Shown piece by piece: positions 1-6,396 of a DNA stretch of 16,479 nt. Location of the stretch: positions 1 to 16,479 of the forward strand of contig QEUW01000138.1 of NCBI GenBank assembly GCA_003577005.1, given 5' to 3'. Numbering within the stretch: the first letter of the stretch is position 1; each line of letters starts with the position of its first letter. This stretch comes from Chloroflexota bacterium. GTDB lineage: Bacteria; Chloroflexota; Anaerolineae; Caldilineales; Caldilineaceae. The notes under the pieces were generated by a model. The model was not told where the DNA came from, made no database searches, and saw nothing but the letters and a program-made list of their open reading frames with translations. A program made the translations under genes and the position numbers.

Positions 1-71
1 GTCTCGCCCCAACAGCCACTCACCATCAACAACACCAATCCAAACAGAAACAGGGTTTTCCCGTAGCTCAT
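1..71 (-). CDS. Lipoprotein, N-terminal 23 codons only (partial)
   Basis: The ATG at 71-69 overlaps the TGA stop of the polX gene (70-68) in a 4-bp ATGA arrangement, a hallmark of translational coupling. The 23 visible residues start [10 protein letters not shown], continue as a hydrophobic stretch and reach a lipobox LMVSGC with the cysteine at residue 20, followed by WGE. This is a textbook lipoprotein signal peptide, so the mature protein should be anchored by lipidated Cys20 on the outer face of the membrane. The rest lies outside the window and the family cannot be named. The Shine-Dalgarno region lies inside polX and is weak, which fits coupling to polX translation. Confidence 0.7.
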   Translation of the reverse strand, partial: MSYGKTLFLFGLVLLMVSGCWGE

Positions 72-1861
72 AAGCGTTTCAGCAACTTCTGTAGGTCGTC
101 TAACGACCGGGTGTTGATTACATCAGCAGCAGTCAGCCAGGCGCGGCGGGCGACGGCGATGCCATACTCCATCACCTCCATGCCCGTTAGTTCATGCGCA
201 TCGCTGTTGATGGCAATCTTGCAACCCAACTCCACCGCGCGGCGGGCGTAGATATCGTTCACATCGAGCCGGCTGGGATGAGCGTTGATCTCCACCGCCG
301 TGCCCGTTTCGGCACAGGCTTGCAAGACCGCCTCCATGTCCAGGTCGGCGGGTTCGCGGGCGCCGATCATGCGCCCCGTGGGGTGGCCGAGGATATCCAC
401 ATATGGGTTACGGATGGCCTTGAGACAGCGCGCTGTGATGGTGGCGCGCTCCTGGCGCAGCCCGCTGTGGATGCTCGCTACCACCACATCCAGTTCGGCC
501 AACACCTCGTCGGGCAGAGCCAGCGAGCCATCAGCCAAAATCTCTACCTCGATACCGCGCAACAATCGGAAGTTGACGCCCGCCCGTTGCCAGCCTTCGT
601 TGAGCGCGGCGATCTCAGCCGCCTGTTGGCGCACCCGCTCGGCGTCCAGGCCGTTGACCATCCCCAACCCGACGCTGTGGTCGCTCACTGTCCAATATTC
701 GTAGCCCTGTTTTTGGGCGGCCTCGGCCATCTGTGCGATAGCGGCGGCGCCATCGCTCCAGGTGCTGTGGCCGTGCAGCTCGCCACGGATGTCGTCGAGC
801 GTAATGAGGTGTGGCAGCTTGTGCTGGCGCGCTGCCTGGATCTCCCCCCGGTTCTCGCGCAGCTCGGGCGGCATCCAGTCCAGACCTAGAAAATTGTAAA
901 GGTCGGCCTCTTCGGCAAAAAAACGTTGTTCATCCGCGGGCGCATCGTTCTTGCCGGTGCTGGTGAGACCATACTCGTTGAGGCTCCAGCCCTGGCGCAG
1001 CGCGATCTCGCGCATTTCGATGTTGTGTTCTTTGTTGCCGGTGAAATATTGGAGCGCCGCGCCCCAATGTTTTTCCTCGACCACGCGCAGGTCCACCTGG
1101 AGGCCGTTGCCGAGGAGCACGCTCGTTTTGGTGTCACCGGCGCCCAGAATCTGGTCCACCTGTGGCAGTTTGCCAAACGCTTCGATGACCCGGACAGGCT
1201 CTTCGCTCACGGCCAGAATGTCCACATCGCCGATGGTTTCGCGCCAGCGGCGCAGACTGCCGGTGACCTCGATGCGCTGGATGGTATCGCCGGGCAGCGC
1301 TTGGCGCAGACCAGCCACCAGCGCCAGCGCCAGCGGTCGCACGGCGCCAATGGGCTTGCGGCTGTCGCCGCGGCGCGCCAACAGCTCGATGCCGCTGAGG
1401 ATCTTCTGCTCGCTCTTTGCGCCAAAGCCTTTGAGGGTGCGCAGCTTGCCGGCCTCGGCTGCTGCCTTCAGTTCATCGACGCTGGTCAGATTCAACTCTT
1501 GCCAGAGACGCCGCGCCTTTTTGGGCCCCATGTCGGGCACCTGCATCATCTCCACGACGCCCGGCGGCACCTGGGCTCTCAGTTCTTCGATCTCCTGGAC
1601 CACGCCCTGGTCGAGCAACTCGCCAATGAGGCCGGCGATCCCCGCACCGACGCCGGGAATCTCGCGTAATTTTCCTTCGGCGTGCAGCGCCTGGATCGGT
1701 TGGCTTAGTTCGCGCACGGCTTCGGCGGCGTTCTGAAAGGCAATGACGCGAAAGCGGTTGGCATCGAGGATCTGCAACATATCTGCCATTTGGGCCAGTG
1801 TATTGGCCACTTCAGCGTTGGTTAGCCGGCGGCTCTCAAGTTGTGGAGATTCGGTCGCCAT
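68..1861 (-). CDS. polX: PolX: DNA polymerase beta-like / PHP-domain 3'-5' exonuclease
   Basis: This 597-aa protein has the full bacterial PolX layout, whose family does gap-filling DNA synthesis and 3'-end processing in base-excision repair. Residues ~10-160 carry helix-hairpin-helix motifs ([12 protein letters not shown] ~68-79; [12 protein letters not shown] ~108-119; [12 protein letters not shown] ~143-154). The palm nucleotidyltransferase motif [16 protein letters not shown] (201-216) supplies D212 and D214, with the third carboxylate D257 in LQVDLRV. The C-terminal PHP domain (~360-597) keeps its metal ligands: HGH 363-365, D370, H395, E438, H465, H493 and the DAH motif at 553-555. Length is normal (~570-600 aa). 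The ATG at 1861 has a purine-rich stretch upstream (AGGGATAGG). It lies 54 nt after the XdhC gene, and its stop overlaps a lipoprotein start. Confidence 0.96.
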   Translation of the reverse strand: MATESPQLESRRLTNAEVANTLAQMADMLQILDANRFRVIAFQNAAEAVRELSQPIQALHAEGKLREIPGVGAGIAGLIGELLDQGVVQEIEELRAQVPPGVVEMMQVPDMGPKKARRLWQELNLTSVDELKAAAEAGKLRTLKGFGAKSEQKILSGIELLARRGDSRKPIGAVRPLALALVAGLRQALPGDTIQRIEVTGSLRRWRETIGDVDILAVSEEPVRVIEAFGKLPQVDQILGAGDTKTSVLLGNGLQVDLRVVEEKHWGAALQYFTGNKEHNIEMREIALRQGWSLNEYGLTSTGKNDAPADEQRFFAEEADLYNFLGLDWMPPELRENRGEIQAARQHKLPHLITLDDIRGELHGHSTWSDGAAAIAQMAEAAQKQGYEYWTVSDHSVGLGMVNGLDAERVRQQAAEIAALNEGWQRAGVNFRLLRGIEVEILADGSLALPDEVLAELDVVVASIHSGLRQERATITARCLKAIRNPYVDILGHPTGRMIGAREPADLDMEAVLQACAETGTAVEINAHPSRLDVNDIYARRAVELGCKIAINSDAHELTGMEVMEYGIAVARRAWLTAADVINTRSLDDLQKLLKRL

Positions 1862-1915
1862 GACACCTATCCCTGGTAGTATCGAGAAAAAATGTTCTAC
1901 AGCGATTATACCATG

Positions 1916-2224
1916 TCAGAGGGGTTCGACAAAGACTTGAATGTTGCCGCCGCACGCAAGACCAACGGAGAAGGCCAGTTCGTCGGCGATGCCGTACTCG
2001 ACCAGGCGGGGCTGCCCGCTCATGAGCACGGCCAGGGCCTCCTCGACGACGGCGCCCTCCACGCAACCGCCGCTGACCGAACCGCTCATTTCGCCCTGAT
2101 TCGAGATCGCCATCTTGGCGCCCAACGGTCGCGGCGCAGAGCCATAGACTTTGACTACCGTCGCCAACGCCACCTTTTTGCCATCTGCACGCCAGCGTTC
2201 AATATCGGGCAGAACTTCGCGCAT
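1916..2224 (-). CDS. Stand-alone XdhC/CoxI N-terminal domain protein
   Basis: This small soluble protein of 102 aa matches the XdhC_CoxI N-terminal domain. Visible hallmarks are ATVVKVYGSAPRPLGAKMAI (21-40), the loop SGSVSGGCVEGAVVEEA (47-63) and the ending FSVGLACGGNIQVFVEP. XdhC proteins take part in sulfuration and insertion of the molybdenum cofactor of xanthine-dehydrogenase-family enzymes. The C-terminal Rossmann half of full-length XdhC is absent. The ORF ends cleanly after FVEPL, so this is the short domain-only form rather than a frameshift. A strong Shine-Dalgarno (AAAGGAG) sits 6 nt before the ATG. No molybdenum hydroxylase is in the window, so its partner must be elsewhere. It lies 56 nt after the Uma2 gene and 54 nt before polX. 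Confidence 0.88.
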   Translation of the reverse strand: MREVLPDIERWRADGKKVALATVVKVYGSAPRPLGAKMAISNQGEMSGSVSGGCVEGAVVEEALAVLMSGQPRLVEYGIADELAFSVGLACGGNIQVFVEPL

Positions 2225-2280
2225 GATCGACTCCTTTGAAATGAAAATCCCGAAAGATGATAGATCTGTCGTGAGGGGGG

Positions 2281-3036
2281 TTATTCATCAGACCGTAGAA
2301 AATCCAATTGTTCAGCAATCGAGTGGGCGCGGGATGCCGCCTCGGCCTGGGCCGCCGCGCTCGGTTCAGCGTAGTGCGGGTCGGGCGTGACCGGCGCGCC
2401 CGTTCGCTCATCGATGACGGCGACATGCCTGCGCTCAGCGTCCAACGCCAGCCAGACCCGGTTGACGGCGCTGTATAGCCCCTGTTCAGCGGGCGCCAGT
2501 GGCACGTAACCGCCATCGCCGAGTGTATAGCCGAGGATATGATAATCCACATCGTCTGAACCGTCAGGGCTAGTGGCGTGAACGACAAAATACTCGTCTA
2601 CGCCGGCGGCGGCGTAGACGGCGAGTTTGTCCACCAGGTCGAGTTCGGCAAAACGGGGTGAGGTCACTTCGAGGACAAAGCGCGGACGGGCGCGCTCGGC
2701 CGCCACATCAAACACGGTGCGCACGCGCTCCGGTTCGCTCGCCTGCGGAATGACCACCAGGTCGGGCGCCGGTTGGGCCCGATCGGCCTGTTCCCAGCGG
2801 AGCTTGATCTGGCTTAGTACCAGCGTGGCCGGGTTGTAGCGGTGCAGATAGCGAAAGGTGCGTCGCAACGCCCGCACATCGGCATCGTGACGAGCGCCCT
2901 GCTCGAACTCATCGCCCGCTTGCGGGTCGAGAAAATCGGCCGGGCGGAGCGGCAGCCAGGTGTAGCTGGGCTGCCCCGTCTTATCGTAGCGAATGATCTG
3001 GCGGCGACCGTAGTAGAATTCATCTCGTTCTTGCAT
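2281..3036 (-). CDS. Uma2 family (DUF820) PD-(D/E)XK putative endonuclease
   Basis: This 251-aa protein fits the Uma2/DUF820 family, a restriction-endonuclease-like fold that is greatly expanded in Cyanobacteria and Chloroflexota. The catalytic pattern is visible: PD at 91-92 in APDLVVIP, E123 in FVLEVTS, and K137 in VDKLAVYAAAGVDEYFVV, the usual LVDKLxxYaxaGVxEYwvv block. The N-terminal 90 residues hold the WLPLRPADFLDP lead and a poorly conserved stretch. The last ~45 residues are Ala/Glu-rich (AAAQAEAASRAHSIAEQL), probably a helical tail common in the family. The family's biological role is unsettled; nuclease activity is inferred from fold. The start at 3036 has only a weak ribosome-binding site. 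Nothing suggests disruption. Confidence 0.9.
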   Translation of the reverse strand: MQERDEFYYGRRQIIRYDKTGQPSYTWLPLRPADFLDPQAGDEFEQGARHDADVRALRRTFRYLHRYNPATLVLSQIKLRWEQADRAQPAPDLVVIPQASEPERVRTVFDVAAERARPRFVLEVTSPRFAELDLVDKLAVYAAAGVDEYFVVHATSPDGSDDVDYHILGYTLGDGGYVPLAPAEQGLYSAVNRVWLALDAERRHVAVIDERTGAPVTPDPHYAEPSAAAQAEAASRAHSIAEQLDFLRSDE

Positions 3037-3113
3037 GGCCTGATTCTGCCATTCGAGACGAGAAAAGTCAACGACGCATGGGGCAAGGCAGCATTTCCAA
3101 AACTGGCAAAGAT

Positions 3114-3210
3114 AGACCGCTGATTGGGTGGGGCCCAGGAGGGCACCCCGGCTGGTTCACGCGGATTGCTGAGAATTATCATCCGCGCTGATCCGCCCAA
3201 TTCGCGGTCT
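3114..3210. repeat. Nested palindromic element at the 3' end of the methyltransferase gene
   Basis: Outer arms at 3114-3131 and 3193-3210 are imperfect inverted repeats (AGACCGC and ATTGGG cores, about 15 of 18 matching). The right arm contains two bases of the TAG stop (3211-3209) of the methyltransferase gene. Inside is a second inverted repeat, CGCGGAT at 3160-3166 and ATCCGCG at 3181-3187. It has no T-run, so it is not a classical terminator. It may be a REP/MITE-like intergenic repeat or an mRNA 3'-stabilising structure. Confidence 0.5.
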
Positions 3211-4012
3211 ATTCGCTATCTAGCTGGCGCTGGCGCACCCCTTCGTAGAGCAGGATCGCCGCGGCGATCGCCACGTTGAGCGAATTGACCTGGCCGAACA
3301 TGGGCAGCGCAACTTGTGCATCGGCGCCCTCCATCCAGAGCGAGCTAAGCCCATATTGCTCGGAGCCGACGACCACGGCGACAGGATGGCGCATATCTAC
3401 CTCTGTGTAGAGCCGGTCGGTGTTGGGCGTAGCCGCGAGCGTGCAGATGCCGTGCCGCCGGCACCAGGCCAACGTCTCGGTCGAAGTCGCTTCAAGCACA
3501 GGCCGGCAAAAGAAGGTACCGACGCTGGCGCGCACGACATCGGGATTGAAAAGGTCTGTGCCGCGGTCGCAGAGAATTACCGCATCCGCCCCGGCGCCGT
3601 CGGCTGCGCGCAGCAAGGAGCCGAGATTGGCGGGCTTTTCGATGGCTTCGGCAATGAGGTACAATGGCCGGGCCGGTGGCCGGTGGTCGCAGAGCGCATG
3701 GCGGATCTGAGGCGCCACAGCCAGCAGCCCTTCGGGACGGTCGCGCAGCGCCATCTTGACAAACGGACCCTCGGCCACTTCGATGATGGGCACACCTACT
3801 TGCGCCACACGTTCGATGAGCGGGTCTTCGTTCGGCCCAAAAAAGAGGCTGGGGCAGATAAAGAGCTCGTACAGCGGGTAGCTGTTGTCCAGCGCAGCGC
3901 TGATGGCGCGGTAGCCCTCGATGACCATCTTGTGTTGGCGGTCCCGTTCGCGCCGTTTATGCAATTTGACAACATTTTTGATCTGGCTGTTTTGCAGACT
4001 GGTGATGCGCAT
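3209..4012 (-). CDS. SpoU/TrmH-family RNA 2'-O-ribose methyltransferase
   Basis: This 267-aa SPOUT-class methyltransferase would use S-adenosylmethionine to 2'-O-methylate rRNA or tRNA. The N-terminal substrate-binding domain (1-~100) starts MRITSLQNSQIKNVVKLHKR. The three SpoU motifs follow: motif 1 EAIEKPANLGSLLRAAD (122-138, with N129 and R135), motif 2 GSEQYGLS (216-223, against the common GNExxGL), and motif 3 PMFGQVNSLNVAIA (237-250, with N243 and N246). An upstream in-frame ATG at 4060 exists, but it lies inside a terminator hairpin. The ATG at 4012 directly follows GGGAGAGGG and begins the conserved part, so it was chosen. The domain order suits RlmB/TsnR-like 23S rRNA methyltransferases, but the target nucleotide cannot be read from the sequence. 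The gene has an unusually long structured leader. Confidence 0.9.
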   Translation of the reverse strand: MRITSLQNSQIKNVVKLHKRRERDRQHKMVIEGYRAISAALDNSYPLYELFICPSLFFGPNEDPLIERVAQVGVPIIEVAEGPFVKMALRDRPEGLLAVAPQIRHALCDHRPPARPLYLIAEAIEKPANLGSLLRAADGAGADAVILCDRGTDLFNPDVVRASVGTFFCRPVLEATSTETLAWCRRHGICTLAATPNTDRLYTEVDMRHPVAVVVGSEQYGLSSLWMEGADAQVALPMFGQVNSLNVAIAAAILLYEGVRQRQLDSE

Positions 4013-4030
4013 AGCCCTCTCCCTTACAAC

Positions 4031-4064
4031 AAAAAGGCCGCCGGTTGGAAGACAACCCACGGCC
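4031..4064 (-). terminator. Intrinsic terminator-like hairpin 2, just upstream of the methyltransferase start
   Basis: Read on the minus strand, GGCCGTGGGTTG (4064-4053) pairs with CAACCGGCGGCC (4047-4036), a 12-position stem with one G-U and one G-G, around a 5-nt loop. It is followed at once by TTTTT (4035-4031) and GTTG. The T-run ends 18 nt before the ATG at 4012. Confidence 0.7.
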
Positions 4065-4101
4065 GCAGTCTGCTACTCGACGAGCATCAGTAGACAGGAT
4101 C

Positions 4102-4133
4102 AAAAAAGCCGTGGACCGGAGTTGTCCACGGCT
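4102..4133 (-). terminator. Intrinsic terminator-like hairpin 1 in the methyltransferase leader
   Basis: Read on the minus strand, AGCCGTGGAC (4133-4124) pairs perfectly with GTCCACGGCT (4116-4107) around a 7-nt loop. The stem runs into a six-T tract (4107-4102, its first T closing the stem). The stem shares its GCCGTGG start with hairpin 2, so the two could form alternative pairings. No gene of any size ends just upstream, so it is more likely a leader element than a simple gene terminator. Confidence 0.75.
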
Positions 4134-4304
4134 CGATCACGCTCAACTTGACATAAATCAGCGGCTCGTAGACACACTCCTCCCTGGGTCAACAGAACCG
4201 CCCGAGACGGTGTGGCAAGCAACTGATTTTGACATCGCTGAAGTTACGATTTTGATCGGATGTTGATCGAACGGGTCAGAAGTGCAATCTAACGTGCGGC
4301 ACCA

Positions 4305-4334
4305 AGTCTAGCAGAAAGTCCCGCCACCTGTCAA
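4305..4334 (-). promoter_or_regulatory. Sigma-70-type promoter for the methyltransferase leader
   Basis: On the minus strand a perfect -35 box TTGACA (4334-4329) is followed by an 18-nt spacer and TAGACT (4310-4305), 4 of 6 matches to TATAAT. The expected start site is near 4297. It is the best promoter match seen upstream of the methyltransferase gene. Confidence 0.55.
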
Positions 4335-4359
4335 AATTCGGTTACACACGAGACAGAAA

Positions 4360-4530
4360 TTAGGATACGCGGAGTTCGCACGCCCACGTGCGAACTCCGC
4401 AGACACCAGGGATTCGTGGAGAGCCAGATAGGAACAAACGATGACACGCATCTTTGATTTCCCCGACATCTATGAGATAGTCATGGCACGGCCACCGGGT
4501 ACGGTAGAGACCGAAGTGCTGAGTGTTCAT
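4360..4530 (-). CDS. Small hypothetical protein, 56 aa
   Basis: I do not recognise this protein. The reason to list it is the ribosome-binding site: AAGGAGAGG lies 3 nt before the ATG at 4530-4528, one of the strongest in the window. The start lies 29 nt after the stop codon of the 74-aa gene on the same strand. It begins MNTQHFGLYRTRWPCHDYLI and contains four cysteines. Its C-terminal ~13 codons are written by the perfect palindrome at 4369-4400, so either the tail is an insertion-derived extension or the frame is fortuitous. A plus-strand frame over the same bases (4441-4647) has a weaker ribosome-binding site and is less likely. Confidence 0.35.
   Translation of the reverse strand: MNTQHFGLYRTRWPCHDYLIDVGEIKDACHRLFLSGSPRIPGVCGVRTWACELRVS
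4369..4400. repeat. Perfect 14-bp inverted repeat with 4-nt loop
   Basis: GCGGAGTTCGCACG (4369-4382) and CGTGCGAACTCCGC (4387-4400) are perfectly complementary around CCCA. No T-run follows on either strand. It covers the last codons of the small minus-strand ORF at 4360-4530. It may be a stable RNA 3' end, a protein-binding palindrome, or an inserted palindromic element. Confidence 0.8.
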
Positions 4531-4559
4531 ATCCTCTCCTTGGTTGAAAATGAAACGTA

Positions 4560-4784
4560 TCACTCACTTAGATTGTCTGGAGCGGCGCCGGCTCCTGGAT
4601 CGCCTGCATCGATGTCCATCTGTACCTTGAGAAATGCCCACATTTGATCTACATCGCCAAAGGGATGAATCTGCTCCGTGGCTGTACTCTGTAGCGAGGC
4701 TCGCCATGCTGCCCGCGAATGATCACGCCAGATGCGCAATAGGTAAGACTGGTAAATCGACGACTCAAGGCGGCGGATTGGCAT
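4560..4784 (-). CDS. Small conserved hypothetical protein, 74 aa
   Basis: Residues ~11-53 (YQSYLLRIWRD, WRASLQSTATEQIHPFGD, MWAFLKVQ) follow a pattern I recall from small proteins scattered through Chloroflexota and Cyanobacteria: SYLLRLW, then WRASL, a short polar loop, and a final aromatic-rich FAFL helix. The recollection is not a database result and no function is known to me. It is probably cytosolic, with no signal peptide or membrane segment, and acidic at its C-terminus. Only a weak ribosome-binding site precedes the ATG at 4784. It lies 18 nt downstream of a small secreted-type ORF and 29 nt upstream of the 56-aa ORF. Confidence 0.6.
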   Translation of the reverse strand: MPIRRLESSIYQSYLLRIWRDHSRAAWRASLQSTATEQIHPFGDVDQMWAFLKVQMDIDAGDPGAGAAPDNLSE

Positions 4785-4802
4785 AGTGCATCTTACTGCG
4801 CC

Positions 4803-4964
4803 TCAACTCTGAACATGCGCCACTCGCTCCATTCGCTTTCGACGCGGCAGTGGGCGTCCAGTGGGCGCTGCCCTGACAGTGACCTGTGGAGCGAGTAACA
4901 AAACAGATGTATAGAATAAGCTCACCAAGAGCAAGCGTAGAACAGCGATCAGTGTTTTTGTCAT
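4803..4964 (-). CDS. Small putative secreted peptide, 53 aa
   Basis: The frame from the ATG at 4964 begins MTKTLIAVLRLLLVSLFYTS and continues with SVLLLAP, giving a positively charged start and a long hydrophobic core. A plausible signal-peptidase site follows VRA (residues 30-32, cleavage before APTG). The remaining ~21 residues are basic (RPLPRRKRMERVAH). AAGG lies 5 nt before the ATG. It could be a small secreted cationic peptide, a small membrane protein, or the surviving N-terminus of a broken secreted gene. A longer in-frame start at 5051 adds 29 residues and overlaps the desaturase promoter, so it was not used. Confidence 0.35.
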   Translation of the reverse strand: MTKTLIAVLRLLLVSLFYTSVLLLAPQVTVRAAPTGRPLPRRKRMERVAHVQS

Positions 4965-5006
4965 GGCGACCTTCTGGTCCAAACATAGGATGACCAAAGC
5001 CTCAGA

Positions 5007-5035
5007 TTGCACCTGTACACGAGTCATCATATAAT
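5007..5035 (+). promoter_or_regulatory. Promoter of the desaturase gene
   Basis: TTGCAC (5007-5012), a 17-nt spacer, and a perfect TATAAT (5030-5035). Transcription would start near 5042, leaving a ~68-nt leader before the ATG at 5110. This is the only strong promoter seen between the small ORFs and the desaturase. Confidence 0.7.
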
Positions 5036-5109
5036 CAACCCATTGTCTCAATTCACTCGCCGAAGCGTGCTAAACGCAGTCTGAACTTGTTGCAAAGGAG
5101 AAGCAAGCC

Positions 5110-6120
5110 ATGCTGGGTGATCAGAAAATGCAGAAAATCCACTGGTACAGGTCCCCGGTCGATCGAGAAACGCTCAATACCTTGAATCAACGCAGCAACT
5201 GGAAGGGGTTGCTCCAGACGTTCGGTCATTTGGGCCTGCTTGTGCTGACCGGCACAGCAGCCTGGTTTGCCACAGAATGGCTAGGGTGGCTGGCGCTGCT
5301 AGTATTGTTTGTGCATGGGACCTTCTACGCCTTTCTCCTCAACGGTTTTCATGAGCTCTGCCACAGCACGGTCTTTAAGTCGAAGTGGCTCAACACCTTC
5401 TTCCTTTACCTTTTCAGTTTTCTGGGCTGGTACAATCCCATCTTGTTCTGGGCCAGCCACCAGGAGCATCATAAATATACGCTCCACCCGCCGGATGATC
5501 TCGAAGTGGTGCTGCCAGTGGAGTTGACACTGAAAAGCTTTCTTAAAAGCGCAGTTATCAATCCGTGGGGCTTCTATGGCAGGCTGAAGGGTGTGATCCG
5601 CCTGAGCCGCGGCCGGCTGGAGGGCCAGTGGGAGCACGCGCTCTTCCCCGAATCAGACCCGGCAAAGCGGCAGCGTCTCTTCAACTGGGCGCGCACACTG
5701 CTGGTGGGCCATACGCTGCTGACCGTCGTCTCGCTCTACTTTGGTCTCTGGCTGCTGCCTGTACTCATCACCCTGGCCCCTTTCTACGGCGGGTGGCTGC
5801 TCTATCTCTGTAACAACACCCAACACGTAGGGCTCCAGGATAATGTCCTCGATTTCCGGCTCTGCACCCGCACGATCATTCTCAATCCCTTTGTCCAGTT
5901 CCTCTACTGGCACATGAACTTTCACATCGAACATCACATGTACGCCGCGGTGCCCTGTTACCATCTGGCGCAACTGCATGAGGCGATCAAGCACGATCTG
6001 CCCCCCAGCCCGGTCGGTCTCTATGCTACCTGGAAAGAGATCATCGCGATCTTGCGGCAACAGAAAAGCGACCCGGCCTATCAATACGTGCCACCTCTGC
6101 CGGTGCCCGCCACCCAGTGA
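5110..6120 (+). CDS. Membrane fatty acid desaturase family protein
   Basis: This 336-aa integral membrane di-iron protein belongs to the fatty acid desaturase superfamily, which inserts double bonds into (or hydroxylates) acyl chains using O2 and an electron donor. The three histidine boxes are present: HELCH (81-85), HQEHH (117-121) and HIEHH (272-276, within HMNFHIEHHMY), plus NTQHVGL at 236-242 with an extra histidine. Hydrophobic segments lie around 38-58, 59-80, 96-116, 197-212 and 213-234. Length suits the family. AAGGAG lies 10 nt before the ATG at 5110; a second ATG at 5128 is possible. It has its own promoter and no co-directional partner, so it is probably monocistronic. Position specificity and substrate cannot be told from sequence; related hydroxylases or ketolases share the same boxes. 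Confidence 0.9.
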   Translation: MLGDQKMQKIHWYRSPVDRETLNTLNQRSNWKGLLQTFGHLGLLVLTGTAAWFATEWLGWLALLVLFVHGTFYAFLLNGFHELCHSTVFKSKWLNTFFLYLFSFLGWYNPILFWASHQEHHKYTLHPPDDLEVVLPVELTLKSFLKSAVINPWGFYGRLKGVIRLSRGRLEGQWEHALFPESDPAKRQRLFNWARTLLVGHTLLTVVSLYFGLWLLPVLITLAPFYGGWLLYLCNNTQHVGLQDNVLDFRLCTRTIILNPFVQFLYWHMNFHIEHHMYAAVPCYHLAQLHEAIKHDLPPSPVGLYATWKEIIAILRQQKSDPAYQYVPPLPVPATQ

Positions 6121-6221
6121 CTGGTCGCCGAATCGCAGCTGCGACCCCCAGACGCAACTGAGCAGCTACGCTGAATGCGGGACGGCTTACCAGTCCATAG
6201 ACTTGCCAATCGGAGGTGACA

Positions 6222-6268
6222 GCAGTCCGAAAAAGTGCCAGATCTTTCGTAGCGCTTTCCCGGACTGC
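6222..6268. repeat. Inverted repeat downstream of the desaturase (possible terminator)
   Basis: Arms GCAGTCCGAAAAAG (6222-6235) and CTTTCCCGGACTGC (6255-6268) pair at 12 of 14 positions across a 19-nt loop. It lies ~100 nt after the desaturase stop. No T-run follows, so a terminator role is only possible. The rest of the 6121-6396 gap shows nothing else recognisable. Confidence 0.4.
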
Positions 6269-6396
6269 CGTACACAGCCTTAGTCGTTCTCCGGTTTTAA
6301 CAACCGCCACCGCTCCCGTGGCCACTACACGCATACACTGACGGCGCTGGCGAAAGCCCAATTTGCTCTGCCACAATCCCAGCATCGCAAACGCTC

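Larger units (their letters stand above)
4013..4297 (-). promoter_or_regulatory. Long structured 5' leader of the methyltransferase gene (candidate attenuator)
   Basis: About 285 nt separate the predicted start site from the ATG at 4012. On the minus strand the leader holds a Shine-Dalgarno-like AGGGAGGAG (4186-4178), then intrinsic-terminator-like hairpin 1 (4133-4102) and hairpin 2 (4064-4031), then the gene's own ribosome-binding site. A terminator-like element placed twice between promoter and start codon is the layout of transcription attenuation. No known riboswitch or T-box consensus was recognised. Very short candidate uORFs exist (an unsupported ATG start giving 26 codons, 4235-4155), none convincing. 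Confidence 0.5.

Noticed and set aside
926..1736. Long plus-strand open frames (247 and 261 codons) opposite polX
   Set aside because: They lie wholly antisense to a clearly conserved PolX coding sequence, show no recognisable domains, and arise from high GC codon bias.
4010..4060. Upstream start (4060) for the methyltransferase
   Set aside because: It would put the start codon and 16 extra residues inside a terminator hairpin; the ATG at 4012 has a proper ribosome-binding site and begins the conserved sequence.
4013..4297. T-box or known riboswitch in the methyltransferase leader
   Set aside because: No T-box AGGGTGG-NACCGCG motif or other consensus I know could be found; only terminator hairpins are supported.
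4441..4647. 68-codon plus-strand frame
   Set aside because: It overlaps the better-supported minus-strand small ORFs and has a weaker ribosome-binding site.
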